64,000 bases of DNA from JALZHR01 sp036388475 (GTDB lineage Bacteria; Acidobacteriota; Blastocatellia; Pyrinomonadales; Pyrinomonadaceae), in contig DASVRT010000053.1 in the NCBI GenBank assembly GCA_036388475.1, positions 1 through 64,000 on the forward strand, read 5' to 3'. Below the pieces are notes generated by a model, which was given only the letters and a program-made list of their open reading frames with translations, had not been told where the DNA came from and did not search any database. Numbering within the stretch: position 1 is the stretch's first letter; the number at the start of each line of letters is the position of its first letter. Position numbers and translations under genes: made by a program. Positions 16,956 through 25,391 of the stretch are shown here, piece after piece.

Positions 16956-17807
16956 TTAACCTTCGACAAATTCGATTTCGACCTTGTTCGGAATAATTCC
17001 TTTGTCGAAGCCTTCCTGAAGCAGGCGGCGCACGCCTTCGCGCCCGCGCTCGCCGTAATCGAGCGTCAAATCGTTGACCCACATCGCCACAAAGCGGTCG
17101 GCAAGCTCCGGCTGCATATCGCGTGCAAACTGCATCGCGTAGGCGAGCGCGTCCTCGCGGTTTTTCATCGAATATTGAATGCTCTGGCGCAGATATTTCG
17201 AAACCTGCCGCATCAAATCTTCGCCCAAATCGCGCCGGATGACATTGCCGCCCATCGGCAGCGGCAAGCCGGTTTTCTCAAACCACCATTCGCCCAAATC
17301 GAGAACTTTGTCCAGCCCGACCTGCTTATAGAAAAGCTGACCTTCGTGAATCAAAAGACCGGCGTCCGCTTTTCCGCGTTTTACTTCGTCGATGATTTGG
17401 TCAAACGGGACGATGGTGTATTCAAAATCCTGATTGTAAATCCGCAGCGCCAGAAAGGCGCTCGTCAGCTCGCCCGGCACGGCGATTTTCATTTTCGAGA
17501 TGTCTTCGGCTTTGCGCGGCTCTTTCGAGACGAGAATCGGACCGTATTTATCGCCGATGCTCGCGCCGTGCGGCAAAAGCGCGTATTTGTCCGAGACGTA
17601 GGCGTAGGCGTGAAAGCTGATTGCCGTCACGTCGTAAACGCCGTTTTTCGCATCTTCGTTTAAGGTTTGAATGTCTTTCAGGGTATGCTCGAATTTCAGA
17701 TTGCCCGTGTCGAGCTTGTTTGTCGCCAGACCGTAAAACATAAACGCGTCGTCCGAATCCGGTGAATGCGCGACGCTGATGGTTCTGGTTTCTGCTTTTG
17801 CTTCCAT
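16956..17807 (-). CDS. mqnD: 1,4-dihydroxy-6-naphthoate synthase MqnD
   Basis: 283 residues. The N-terminal SPDSDDAFMFYGLA motif, LPHGASIGDKYGPILVS and PLPMGGNVIRRDLG are signatures of MqnD, the enzyme that opens cyclic dehypoxanthinylfutalosine to 1,4-dihydroxy-6-naphthoate in the futalosine route to menaquinone. It lies 14 bp after a methyltransferase gene in a four-gene minus-strand operon that starts with ubiX. UbiX supplies prenylated FMN, which a UbiD-type decarboxylase of the late pathway needs, so the grouping is coherent. Other mqn genes are not in the window. Confidence 0.92.
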   Translation of the reverse strand: MEAKAETRTISVAHSPDSDDAFMFYGLATNKLDTGNLKFEHTLKDIQTLNEDAKNGVYDVTAISFHAYAYVSDKYALLPHGASIGDKYGPILVSKEPRKAEDISKMKIAVPGELTSAFLALRIYNQDFEYTIVPFDQIIDEVKRGKADAGLLIHEGQLFYKQVGLDKVLDLGEWWFEKTGLPLPMGGNVIRRDLGEDLMRQVSKYLRQSIQYSMKNREDALAYAMQFARDMQPELADRFVAMWVNDLTLDYGERGREGVRRLLQEGFDKGIIPNKVEIEFVEG

Positions 17808-17821
17808 AAATAAATCTTCTT

Positions 17822-18577
17822 TTAAAGTTTTCCGTAATAGACGTTGGTGTCGTATAAAACTGCTATTCTATCGTTTTCTTGGTGTTTGGTAAAAATGCGG
17901 TGAAGCGATTTTGTCATTTCTTCGTAACGCGCGTCCGATTCGCTCGGCATATACGAAGAAGAAAGCACTCTGCCTTTTAAGCCTTCAAAGTCGAAAATCT
18001 GCGAGTTTTTAAAAGCGGCGCGCTGAAATCCGTTCGGAAAAAAGTCGCCGAGTTTTTCTTTCGGCAGATAATCGTGGCGCACTTTGGCATAGTCGGTTCC
18101 GAACTGCAAAAGAAATTTTTCATATTCGCGCAGGAATTCGTTTGTATCAATCTGCCGCTCGTTCCAAATCAAAACGACGTGAGCGGCGGGCTTTGAAATT
18201 CGCTTAAACTCTTTGCGCGCCTTTTCCGCGTCGAACCAGTGAAACGCCTGCGCCGCCGTGACGAAATCAATTGATTGAGCGGGAAGCGTCGTGTTTTCCG
18301 ATGTTCCGTCAACGCTTCTGAAATTCGGAAAACCTTTCAGAAAATCTTCCGCCGCCGCGCGCATCGCCGCGTTCGGCTCGACGCCGTAAACCGTGTTGCC
18401 GTTTTCGAGAAAAATTTTTGTCGAGATTCCCGTTCCCGAACCGACGTCGGCGATAACGGAATCGGGTTGCAGGTTTAACTCGTTTTGGAAAAACCGCAAA
18501 ACTTCCGGCGGATACGTCGGGCGATATTTGACGTAATTAACGACGCGATTGGAAAATCTTTCGACCGTGTTTGCCAT
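17822..18577 (-). CDS. Class I SAM-dependent methyltransferase
   Basis: About 251 residues from the ATG at 18577, five bases after the upstream gene; a longer start at 18616 would overlap it. SAM-binding motif I is VIADVGSGTGIST, and the AAQAFHWFD motif after it is typical of the Methyltransf_11/25 group. The N-terminal RFSNRVVNYVKYRP is characteristic of a family of small methyltransferases of unknown substrate. Its position between ubiX and mqnD raises the possibility of a quinone-related role, but it lacks the features that would make it a confident MenG/UbiE. Confidence 0.8.
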   Translation of the reverse strand: MANTVERFSNRVVNYVKYRPTYPPEVLRFFQNELNLQPDSVIADVGSGTGISTKIFLENGNTVYGVEPNAAMRAAAEDFLKGFPNFRSVDGTSENTTLPAQSIDFVTAAQAFHWFDAEKARKEFKRISKPAAHVVLIWNERQIDTNEFLREYEKFLLQFGTDYAKVRHDYLPKEKLGDFFPNGFQRAAFKNSQIFDFEGLKGRVLSSSYMPSESDARYEEMTKSLHRIFTKHQENDRIAVLYDTNVYYGKL

Positions 18578-18582
18578 AAAAT

Positions 18583-19278
18583 TTAATCTCCGGCGACGAA
18601 AGTGACCATTTTCCATTTGCCGTTTCGCTTTTCAAAAACGGCGCGGTAATCAACGGGGCTGCGCACGTAGCGGGCGTTGACGAAACCTTTTTTGCCGCCG
18701 AGAGTTTCGACTTTCAGCCACAGATATTTATCCTCTTTGTTTTCGTCTTTGACGGAATTTTCAAAATCTACTTTGACGATATTATATGAAAGAGCGGCGA
18801 CGACCGGCGCGCTCGTTTCCGGCTGGCTTCTTAAATTTACGTTGTTGCCGAAAATAATTTGATGCTCGATGGCGTCCAAATCTTCGGGAAACTCGGTGAA
18901 CGTATAAGGCGCTTGAAAAATCTGTTTTTTCGGCGCGCCCCGGCGTTTGAAAAATGCGCCGCCGTTCGTGAGAACAGTTATAAATTCATCCCAGAATTCG
19001 CTTTGGCGACCGTTGATTTTCCACATTTTTTTGAATTCTTCGATGCCGTTGCTGTCACCGAAAGTGTTTTTGATGTTCGGCTCGACGATGCTCAAAATAT
19101 ATTTCACGTCGCGACGGCGCGCGGCTTGCAGAGTTTTTTCGCGAAAGGCGCTGAACGAAGCGTCCGTTTTGCCTTCGTCAACCGGCAGAACTTTTCTTTC
19201 CTGCGCGAGCGAGCCGGAAACGCCGCCGATTAAAAGAAAAAAAGTAAAAATTATTTTCCGGTTTTTCAGAATTTTCAT
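18583..19278 (-). CDS. Secreted SH3-domain protein
   Basis: About 231 residues from the ATG at 19278, which shares one base with the ubiX stop and has GGAG upstream. It has a signal peptide (IIFTFFLLIGGVSGSLAQ). Residues ~40-110 form a helical NTF2-like region; ~140-215 form a bacterial SH3 domain (NNVNLRSQPETSAPVVA ... GFVNARYVRSPV). Bacterial SH3 domains often bind peptidoglycan peptides. It is translationally coupled to ubiX, yet has no known link with quinone synthesis, so the operon may simply be one of convenience. Confidence 0.75.
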   Translation of the reverse strand: MKILKNRKIIFTFFLLIGGVSGSLAQERKVLPVDEGKTDASFSAFREKTLQAARRRDVKYILSIVEPNIKNTFGDSNGIEEFKKMWKINGRQSEFWDEFITVLTNGGAFFKRRGAPKKQIFQAPYTFTEFPEDLDAIEHQIIFGNNVNLRSQPETSAPVVAALSYNIVKVDFENSVKDENKEDKYLWLKVETLGGKKGFVNARYVRSPVDYRAVFEKRNGKWKMVTFVAGD

Positions 19279-19901
19279 CAATTATTCTCCTGCGGAATCT
19301 CGTCGCCCGTCCATTGCGATTTTTTGGAATGCGGAATCTGAAACTGGTCTAAAATGCGGTAACACAGATGGTCAACCAATTCGTTAATCGTCTGCGGACG
19401 ATGATAAAAACCCGGACTGGCGGGCAGAATTCGCGCTCCGGCGCGCGCTAAGCGCAGCATATTTTCCAGATGAATCGCGTTATACGGCGTTTCGCGCGGG
19501 ACTAAAACGAGCTTTCTGCCTTCTTTTAAAGTCACGTCCGCCGCGCGGTGTATCAGATTCGTGCCCGCGCCCGCGGCGATTGCGCCGAGCGTTCCCATCG
19601 AGCACGGCACGATTATCATTCCTTCCTGACGATAAGAACCCGAAGCAGGCTTCGCCGCCAGATTATCGAGCCGCCAGAAGCGTATAAATCCGGAATCTTT
19701 CTGAAGCCCGAGCCATTCGTTGATTTTTTCGGCGCTCGGCTCGCGCAGGTTAGCGCCCATTTCGACCTGCGCGACCGTGGCGGAAGTGCCGGACATTATC
19801 AAATTCACCTGCGAAACCGCGCCGCTTTCCGCCAGAAGCTGCAATGTGCGGAAAGCGTAAATCGTGCCTGATGCGCCCGTGACGCCGACGGTCAATTCCA
19901 T
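19278..19901 (-). CDS. ubiX: Flavin prenyltransferase UbiX
   Basis: About 207 residues from the ATG at 19901, where the typical MELTVGVTGASGTIYA begins. The FMN-binding GASGT, IIVPCSMGTLGAIAAGAG, LVLVPRETP and the C-terminal HRPQTINELVDH segments are all present. UbiX prenylates FMN to make the cofactor of UbiD-type decarboxylases. It heads the operon ending with mqnD. The frame extends further upstream to 19949 but that stretch is not conserved in character. Confidence 0.93.
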   Translation of the reverse strand: MELTVGVTGASGTIYAFRTLQLLAESGAVSQVNLIMSGTSATVAQVEMGANLREPSAEKINEWLGLQKDSGFIRFWRLDNLAAKPASGSYRQEGMIIVPCSMGTLGAIAAGAGTNLIHRAADVTLKEGRKLVLVPRETPYNAIHLENMLRLARAGARILPASPGFYHRPQTINELVDHLCYRILDQFQIPHSKKSQWTGDEIPQENN

Positions 19902-19960
19902 ATAGATTTTTACTCTACACTTTTTTTCTAAAATGTCACAAACGAACAAAAATTTTAGAA

Positions 19961-20070
19961 AAGGTGAGATAAATCGCCGTCCGAAGGCGCTTTAACAGGT
20001 AGCCGGTTCTTTGGCACCCGAATTGCTCAAAGGCGCAGGCAGAAGGAATTTCTCGAAAAGGAGAACGGAA
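19961..20070 (+). promoter_or_regulatory. Structured-looking leader, possible riboswitch
   Basis: About 110 bases upstream of a 38-residue ORF. It contains a CGCC/GGCG stem around CCGAAGG (19981-19987) and, 50 bases on, CAGGCAGAAGGA (20036-20047). These two elements resemble the conserved CCGAAGG and CAGGCAAAAGGA blocks of glycine aptamers, but the pairing of the outer stem is not clear to me. A covariance search would decide. The ribosome binding site AAAGGAG follows at 20057-20063. Confidence 0.3.
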
Positions 20071-20187
20071 ATGATACAAAAATTTATCCAGAGCGATTTA
20101 TTATTAAACCTCGTCGGCAACGAAATCGTCGGCTGGTGTTTGATGAAGCTGGTTTCGTCTTATAAATACGTCGGTTTATTCGTTTAA
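20071..20187 (+). CDS. 38-residue peptide with strong ribosome binding site
   Basis: Begins MIQKFIQSDLLL; rather hydrophobic, with one Cys (residue 23) and two aromatic residues near its end, and a plausible short membrane-associated helix. The AAAGGAG sequence seven to eight bases upstream is one of the best in the window, which argues for real translation. It has no recognisable domain. It lies 92 bp before larB on the same strand and behind the structured leader, so it may be a leader peptide or a small protein in its own right. Confidence 0.45.
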   Translation: MIQKFIQSDLLLNLVGNEIVGWCLMKLVSSYKYVGLFV

Positions 20188-20279
20188 TTAATACGCTATT
20201 ATTTGTTTTTATCCAAAGGCGGCTGAAATGAAAATTTCGCCGCTTTTTACTTTTCGCCGCGAAGCCTTAAACTGATTTT

Positions 20280-21059
20280 ATGAATCAAAAGGAAATCGAG
20301 GAGATTCTGCAAGCGCATTCGAGCGGCGAGCTGCCGTTGACGGAAGCCGCCGAGCGGCTGAAAAATCTGTCTTACGAAAACATCGGTTACGCCAGGGTCG
20401 ACCACGCGCGCGCCGAGCGGCAGGGCTTTCCCGAAGTTATCTTCGGGCAGGGAAAAACGCGCGCGCAGGTCGTGGGGATTTTTGAAAAGCTCATCGCGCG
20501 CGCGCCGAACGTTTTGATTACGCGCACCGACGCCGACACTTTCGGCGAAATCCGCAACGTTTTCACCGAAGCCGAATGGCACGAATCGGCAAAAATGATT
20601 CGCGTCCGGCGCGATAAAACCGAGCGCGGCGCGGGCGAAATCGCCGTCGTCACCGCCGGCACGAGCGATATTCCCGTCGCCGAAGAAGCCGCGCTGACGG
20701 CGGAAACGATGGGCAATCGCGTCAAAAGAATCTGGGACGCCGGGGTCGCCGGAATTCACCGGATTTTATCGGAAAGAGAGATTTTGCAAACGGCGCGCGT
20801 CGTCGTCGTCGCGGCGGGAATGGAAGGCGCGCTGCCGTCGGTCGTCGGCGGTCTGGTCAAAGTTCCCGTCATCGCCGTCCCGACCAGCATCGGCTACGGC
20901 GCGTCGTTCGGCGGCATCGCCGCGCTGCTGGGAATGCTCAATTCCTGCGCTTCAAACGTCACGGTCGTCAATATCGACAACGGGTTCGGCGCGGGCTTTG
21001 TCGCCAGCCTGATAAATCGAAGATTCCAAGAGAATGAAACCGCGGATTATGCGGATTAA
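20280..21059 (+). CDS. larB: LarB, pyridinium-3,5-biscarboxylate mononucleotide synthase
   Basis: 259 residues. The C-terminal two thirds is a PurE-like domain (IAVVTAGTSDIPVAEEAA, RVVVVAAGMEGALPSVVGGL, VPTSIGYGASFGG, NIDNGFGAGF), and the N-terminal helical part (IEEILQAHSSGELPLTEAAE) is typical of LarB. LarB makes the first intermediate of the nickel-pincer nucleotide cofactor of lactate racemase-type enzymes, acting on nicotinate adenine dinucleotide. larC and larE are not in the window. Confidence 0.92.
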   Translation: MNQKEIEEILQAHSSGELPLTEAAERLKNLSYENIGYARVDHARAERQGFPEVIFGQGKTRAQVVGIFEKLIARAPNVLITRTDADTFGEIRNVFTEAEWHESAKMIRVRRDKTERGAGEIAVVTAGTSDIPVAEEAALTAETMGNRVKRIWDAGVAGIHRILSEREILQTARVVVVAAGMEGALPSVVGGLVKVPVIAVPTSIGYGASFGGIAALLGMLNSCASNVTVVNIDNGFGAGFVASLINRRFQENETADYAD

Positions 21060-21130
21060 CACAGATAGAAAAATAAGAATCGGTATTTATTTATATTAAT
21101 CTCATACGAAGTTGCCGGTTTTAGGCAGGA

Positions 21131-21284
21131 AAATGGCGTTTACTAACTGGTAAACGCCATTTTCTAACTGGTAAACGCCTTTTACTAACAAGTAAACGTG
21201 ATTTACTAACTATCAAATTGTGTTTTCTAACTATCAAATATCGTTTACTAACTATTAAATTGTGTTTTCTAACAAATAGACCAG
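21131..21284. repeat. Array of seven 21-bp repeat units
   Basis: Starting at 21139, units begin every 21 bases (21139, 21160, 21181, 21202, 21223, 21244, 21265) with consensus TTTWCTAACTRKYAAAY plus four or five variable bases. Several units are imperfect palindromes; 21136-21158 forms GGCGTTTAC/GTAAACGCC. It fills the gap between larB and a secreted protein gene. A related array is found at 57179-57388, sharing the 17-mer AAATGGCGTTTACTAAC. Confidence 0.85.
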
Positions 21285-21435
21285 TCTTTCCTATTTTCGA
21301 ATGCCGCTTTCCGGCTTGCAGATACCGTTTTCCATTCAGCGATATAAAACCATTGTAAAACGCAATCTTTCCGTGCTAAATTGTTCACGGCTTTCAATGC
21401 CGCGCTTCCCAGAACTGCTTGCCTTTCAAAAAATT

Positions 21436-22230
21436 ATGTCTAAAAAATATTTCTCGTTTTTCTTTGTTTTATTTTTGACGTTCGTCTTTTGCCCGAATAT
21501 TTACGCCAAATATCCGCCGGTTCAAAACGAAAGACTTGTGATGAATGCGCTGCGGAAGGTTTATAACGCTCAAGTCCAATATCAGGCGACGGTCGGCGCG
21601 GGCAATTTCGGACATCTCGCCGCGCTCAGACAGGTAAATTTGATAGACGAGGCTTTAGCGAGCGGTCAAAAATACGGTTATTATTTTACATTGGCGACAA
21701 CCAATCGAAGCGCCGCGAGTCCCGCGCGATTTTTTCTCACCGCCGTTCCGCGCCTGTATCGTAAAACGGGCATCAGGTCGTTCTACGTCGATCATCGCTG
21801 CTCATTGCGCGGCGCGGATAAAAACGGCGGGCAGGCGACCCTTAACGACCCGGCAATCGAAGCGTGCGTGCCCGCCATCATCGCTCAGGATGAGGCGCAG
21901 GTGATTCAGGCTTTACGGACGCTGCACAGCGCGCAGGCAACTTACCAATCAACGACGGGCAACGGCAATTACGGGAGTTTTCCGGCTTTGCACGGCGCAG
22001 GTTTAATCAGCATAGAATTGGCGAGCGGCATCTTCGGGCAATATATTTTTACATGTCAGACCAACCAGCAGACTTCGACCGCGCCTGCTCTTTATAAAAT
22101 TTGGGCAATACCGCTGAGCTATGGTGAAACGGGCATCAGGTCGTTTTATATCGACGCGAGCGGAGTGCTTCGCGGCGCGGATATCAACGGGCAAGCGCCT
22201 AACGGAACCGAGCCGCCGATTGAAAACTAA
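21436..22230 (+). CDS. Secreted protein with two pilin-like repeats
   Basis: About 264 residues from the ATG at 21436, where a signal peptide (KKYFSFFFVLFLTFVFCPNIYA) starts; an upstream start at 21301 is unlikely. Two homologous halves of about 100 residues each follow: ALRKVYNAQVQYQATVGAGN ... TGIRSFYVDHRCSLRGAD, and ALRTLHSAQATYQSTTGNGN ... TGIRSFYIDASGVLRGAD. The pattern (aligned-alanine helix, A-x-YQ, G-x-Y/F-G, then a C-terminal GIRSFY strand and Asp/Gly turn) is that of the globular part of type II pseudopilins, but without the prepilin helix. It looks like a duplicated soluble minor-pilin-like domain. Function unknown. Confidence 0.7.
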   Translation: MSKKYFSFFFVLFLTFVFCPNIYAKYPPVQNERLVMNALRKVYNAQVQYQATVGAGNFGHLAALRQVNLIDEALASGQKYGYYFTLATTNRSAASPARFFLTAVPRLYRKTGIRSFYVDHRCSLRGADKNGGQATLNDPAIEACVPAIIAQDEAQVIQALRTLHSAQATYQSTTGNGNYGSFPALHGAGLISIELASGIFGQYIFTCQTNQQTSTAPALYKIWAIPLSYGETGIRSFYIDASGVLRGADINGQAPNGTEPPIEN

Positions 22231-22248
22231 ATTCGAGTGGTTGGAAAA

Positions 22249-23673
22249 TTAAGGATTGATTAAAACGAAAAGCCGGTCAGCCCAATCCGAACGCGCGCTG
22301 CGCAGGATTTCGTATTGAATGTTGGCGGAATCGCGGTCGCCGGATTTCAGATAAGCTTTGCCGAGATTGTAGCGCGCTTTTTCGAAGTCCGGATTCAGAT
22401 TCACGGCGTTGTTAAAAGTCTCGATGCTTTCTTCGGTTTTGCCGAGTTCGAACAAGCTTTCGCCCAGATAATTGTAGGTTTTCGCTTCCGGTTTGTAGGT
22501 TTTCAGATTTTCAAACGCCTGCGCCGCTTCCGCGAAACGCTTTAATTTAAAATAAGCCAGTCCGAGCCGTTCGAGCGCGCCCGCGTGGTCGGATTTCTGC
22601 GCGATAACGCGTTTATACGCCAGAATTTCTTCGTCGGTGCGATTTAATTTATTAAAGCTCAGCCCGAGCGCAAATTGCGCGTCGGCGTTATACGGGTCGA
22701 GCCGCGTTGCCTGCCGGTAAGCCTCGACGGCATCTTTAAATTGTCCGAGCGCGAAGCTCGACGCGCCGACATTGACAAAAGTTTCCGCCCATTCCGGTCG
22801 CAAAGCGGCGGCGCGGCGCGAAGCCTTCAAAGCGTCGGCGTGTTTGCCCAGCATTCCGTAACAAAATCCGGCTTGATACCAGGCTTCGGCATAATTCGGG
22901 TCTATCTCCGACGCTTTTTCAAAATAGGCGACGGCTTTCGCGTAATCGTCGCGCGAAATCAGCGCCAGACCTTGCGAATAAAGCGATTGGGCGGCGGCGC
23001 GTTTGTTTTTTTGCGTTTCGGCGCCGAGCGCGGCAAAAGTCTGCAATTCGCCTAATTTTAACTGCGTGATTCTTTCCGACGGCACGGCAAAGTTCAGACT
23101 CTGACCTTCGGCGGCTTGCAGGGTAGCGACGCCGATGACCTGCCCGCGCATATTGACGACCGGCGAACCGCTTGAGCCGGGCGAAATCGGCGCGGTAATC
23201 TGGATGATTTTCCCGTAGCCGGGAATTTCGCGGACGGCGGAAACGATGCCGTTCGAGACCGAGCCTTCCAGCCCGAACGGATTGCCGATAACGACAATCG
23301 ACTCGCCTTCCTGCGGCGTCGTTTTTTCAATCTGAAGCGGCGCGGCGACCGTTAACGGAATCTCGACCAGCAAAATCGCCAAATCGCCTTCGCCGTCAAT
23401 CGCCAAAACGCCTTTGACCGGATATTTTTTGCCGTTGATGAGATGCACTTCGACGCGGGCTGATTTTTCGATGACGTGGCGATTGGTCACGACTTTATCG
23501 CCGGCAATAAAAAAACCGCTGCCGCGCGAAACGACCGCGCCGCGCGCGTCGAACGTTTCGATGGCGACGGCGGACGGCTTGATGCGCTTGACGAGTTCGG
23601 GCAGATTTTCCTGCGCCGAAACAGCAACGGAAAAAACGAGCGCGAATAAAATTGTCGAAAGGAAGGATTTCAT
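22249..23673 (-). CDS. HtrA-like (S1C) serine protease with TPR domain, secreted
   Basis: 474 residues from the ATG at 23673, with a signal peptide (to VSAQ, ~21). The trypsin-like triad is H66 (TNRHVIEK), D97 (GEGDLAILL) and S168 (SPGSSGSPV). Unlike DegP there is no PDZ domain; residues ~225-474 are six or seven tetratricopeptide repeats (YAEAWYQAGFCYGMLGKHADAL and the like). Such protease-TPR fusions occur in Acidobacteria and cyanobacteria and probably act on misfolded periplasmic proteins, with the TPRs binding partners. Convergent with the pilin-like gene. Confidence 0.88.
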   Translation of the reverse strand: MKSFLSTILFALVFSVAVSAQENLPELVKRIKPSAVAIETFDARGAVVSRGSGFFIAGDKVVTNRHVIEKSARVEVHLINGKKYPVKGVLAIDGEGDLAILLVEIPLTVAAPLQIEKTTPQEGESIVVIGNPFGLEGSVSNGIVSAVREIPGYGKIIQITAPISPGSSGSPVVNMRGQVIGVATLQAAEGQSLNFAVPSERITQLKLGELQTFAALGAETQKNKRAAAQSLYSQGLALISRDDYAKAVAYFEKASEIDPNYAEAWYQAGFCYGMLGKHADALKASRRAAALRPEWAETFVNVGASSFALGQFKDAVEAYRQATRLDPYNADAQFALGLSFNKLNRTDEEILAYKRVIAQKSDHAGALERLGLAYFKLKRFAEAAQAFENLKTYKPEAKTYNYLGESLFELGKTEESIETFNNAVNLNPDFEKARYNLGKAYLKSGDRDSANIQYEILRSARSDWADRLFVLINP

Positions 23674-23784
23674 CAATCTACGGCGAAATTATAAAGCGTT
23701 TAATTGAATCGAACAAATAAGGTAGATGTAATTGACAGCCGAAACCGTTGCAATAATTGTCGGGACGCGGCTGGTGATAAACGA

Positions 23785-23941
23785 TTAGAGGCGAAAGGAA
23801 ACCGAGAAAGGCAAAGAAAGAATCAACCGGGGATAACAGAGATTGTCAGGAATAAATAAAAAAAAATTTCTTATCCCTGTTTATCCTGTTGTCCCCGGTT
23901 GATTCTTTTTCGCGCCTTTCTCGGTTTCCTTTCGCCTCTAA
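23785..23941. repeat. Long hairpin, perfect 28-bp outer stem
   Basis: 23785-23812 is exactly complementary to 23914-23941, and inside it GAATCAACCGGGGA pairs with TCCCCGGTTGATTC. It lies four bases after the stop of the next minus-strand gene, so it may end that transcript. The total paired length is over 40 bp, far more than a terminator needs. Confidence 0.9.
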
Positions 23942-23945
23942 ATTC

Positions 23946-25235
23946 TTATTTAATAATTCCGCCGCCGTCGAGCGCCGTGTAAACGTCGGGCGCATACATT
24001 CCGAGCCATTTGTCGGAATCCGGCGTTTTGAAGATTTCGGCGTAAACGCGCGCGTTGAATGTCTCGACGTCCGTAATGCTGTTTTGGTTAAGCCACGCGT
24101 AAAGCTTCGGGTGAAAAAGAAAATCGTTGCGCGCCGTGTCGAGCGCGATGAATTTTTCCAGTTTTTCGACGAGACTTGTAAACTCGGTTTCGCTCAAGCC
24201 GGTTTTGGCGTTTTGGCGACGAATAAAAGCCAGGCTTTCGGCGTCGATTTTCGTTCCGCCCGTGTAAATTTGGGCGAGCTTATTCCAACCGTCGAAGTTG
24301 ATTTGCGGCTCGTAGCGCGAGAAATCGTCCGAAATGCCGCGCAAAATCGAAATTTCGTCCGTGACCATCATTTTTGCCATCGCGCGCGGAGCGACATCAA
24401 TCGCGGTCGTGCCGTTTTTCGGCTCGGTTAATTTTACTTTTGCCGCGGCGACCGCTTTATTGCGCTTCGCTAAAATGTCGTTAAACATCAGACGGCGAAA
24501 TCTGAGCATCGCCTTTTCCTTGTCGGCGGCGGTCGCGCCGTTGATGATTCTGTTGACTTTTTCGGCTTGCGTGATGTATTTCAGAAAGCCCTGCGGGCTG
24601 TAAAGTCCGGGCAGCGCGTCGATGATTGCGCCGCTGTCGTCCAAAAGATAATGAATGCTGTTGCCGGTCAGCGTGCGCTCGATTTTGCGACCGTCGCCGA
24701 AATCAATCGTCACTTTCGGCGCGGGACGCACCGATTTCCAGTGCAGAACGTAATTTTCGCGCAGAACCCGCGAGATTTCCGCGTTCGAATAAAGCACGGC
24801 GCGGAAAAAACGACTGTTCGCGCAGCTGAATTCTTCGTTTAAATTTCCCAACAGGCGCAGGCTCAGAATCGGTTTATTTTTCGCTTTCGCCACTATCTTT
24901 GCTTGTTCCAAGTCTGTAAACCAGAACAGATGCGAAGCGTATGCGTCCTTTTGCATCGCCACGCCGTCGATCGCAAACGCGACGCGTTTCCATTCGTCGG
25001 TCGCTTCGCCGGTTTCGCCGAAACGCTTGATGTCGGCGGCGTATGTTTCAAACAGCGCGTCCAAGCCTTCCTGGCGCAGCGCGCGCAGCTGATTGATGGC
25101 GGAAACCGCTTCGGTCTGGTTTTCGGACGCCGCTTGACGGGCTAACTCTTTGGCTTTACTTGAAGATTCGGCAAAAGCGGAAACGGAAAACAAAAAAGTG
25201 ACCAGAACAAACGGCAGAAAATATCGGATTCGCAT
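23946..25235 (-). CDS. Secreted protein with thioredoxin-like domain
   Basis: 429 residues with a signal peptide (FLPFVLVTFLFSVSAFAE). Residues ~105-235 have a thioredoxin-like layout: DLEQAKIVAKAKNKPILSL, a strand, then LNEEFSCANSRFFRAVLYSN (where thioredoxins have CxxC; here a single Cys) and ENYVLHWKSVRPAP. The rest is helical without a recognised domain. With only one Cys it is probably not a classical disulfide reductase. Similar proteins in Acidobacteria and Planctomycetes are uncharacterised. An inverted repeat follows its stop. Confidence 0.65.
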   Translation of the reverse strand: MRIRYFLPFVLVTFLFSVSAFAESSSKAKELARQAASENQTEAVSAINQLRALRQEGLDALFETYAADIKRFGETGEATDEWKRVAFAIDGVAMQKDAYASHLFWFTDLEQAKIVAKAKNKPILSLRLLGNLNEEFSCANSRFFRAVLYSNAEISRVLRENYVLHWKSVRPAPKVTIDFGDGRKIERTLTGNSIHYLLDDSGAIIDALPGLYSPQGFLKYITQAEKVNRIINGATAADKEKAMLRFRRLMFNDILAKRNKAVAAAKVKLTEPKNGTTAIDVAPRAMAKMMVTDEISILRGISDDFSRYEPQINFDGWNKLAQIYTGGTKIDAESLAFIRRQNAKTGLSETEFTSLVEKLEKFIALDTARNDFLFHPKLYAWLNQNSITDVETFNARVYAEIFKTPDSDKWLGMYAPDVYTALDGGGIIK

Positions 25236-25327
25236 AGAACTTTCTCCAAGACGGACGATTTCGGGAAGAGCTTACATCTTTTTAGAGATTTGAGCCGTGA
25301 ATTGGTTGCCTCCCGTGCCGGATAATA

Positions 25328-25373
25328 AAAGAATAGCCGCAAATTTATAAAACGCATAAAGCTTGCGGCTATT
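25328..25373 (-). terminator. Rho-independent terminator of the carH-like gene
   Basis: AATAGCCGCAA (25332-25342) pairs exactly with TTGCGGCTATT (25363-25373). Read on the minus strand, the hairpin is followed by a T-rich run (CTTTTATTAT) and lies about 20 bases past the carH-like stop. Confidence 0.75.
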
Positions 25374-25391
25374 TGCCGGGGTGAAATTTAA

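Noticed and set aside
21131..21284. 21-bp array as a CRISPR
   Set aside because: The repeated part is degenerate, there are no unique spacers between constant repeats of 24-37 bp, and no cas genes are in the window.
21301..21435. Extended N-terminus of the pilin-like protein
   Set aside because: The added residues would place the signal peptide 45 residues inside; the ATG at 21436 gives a normal signal peptide.
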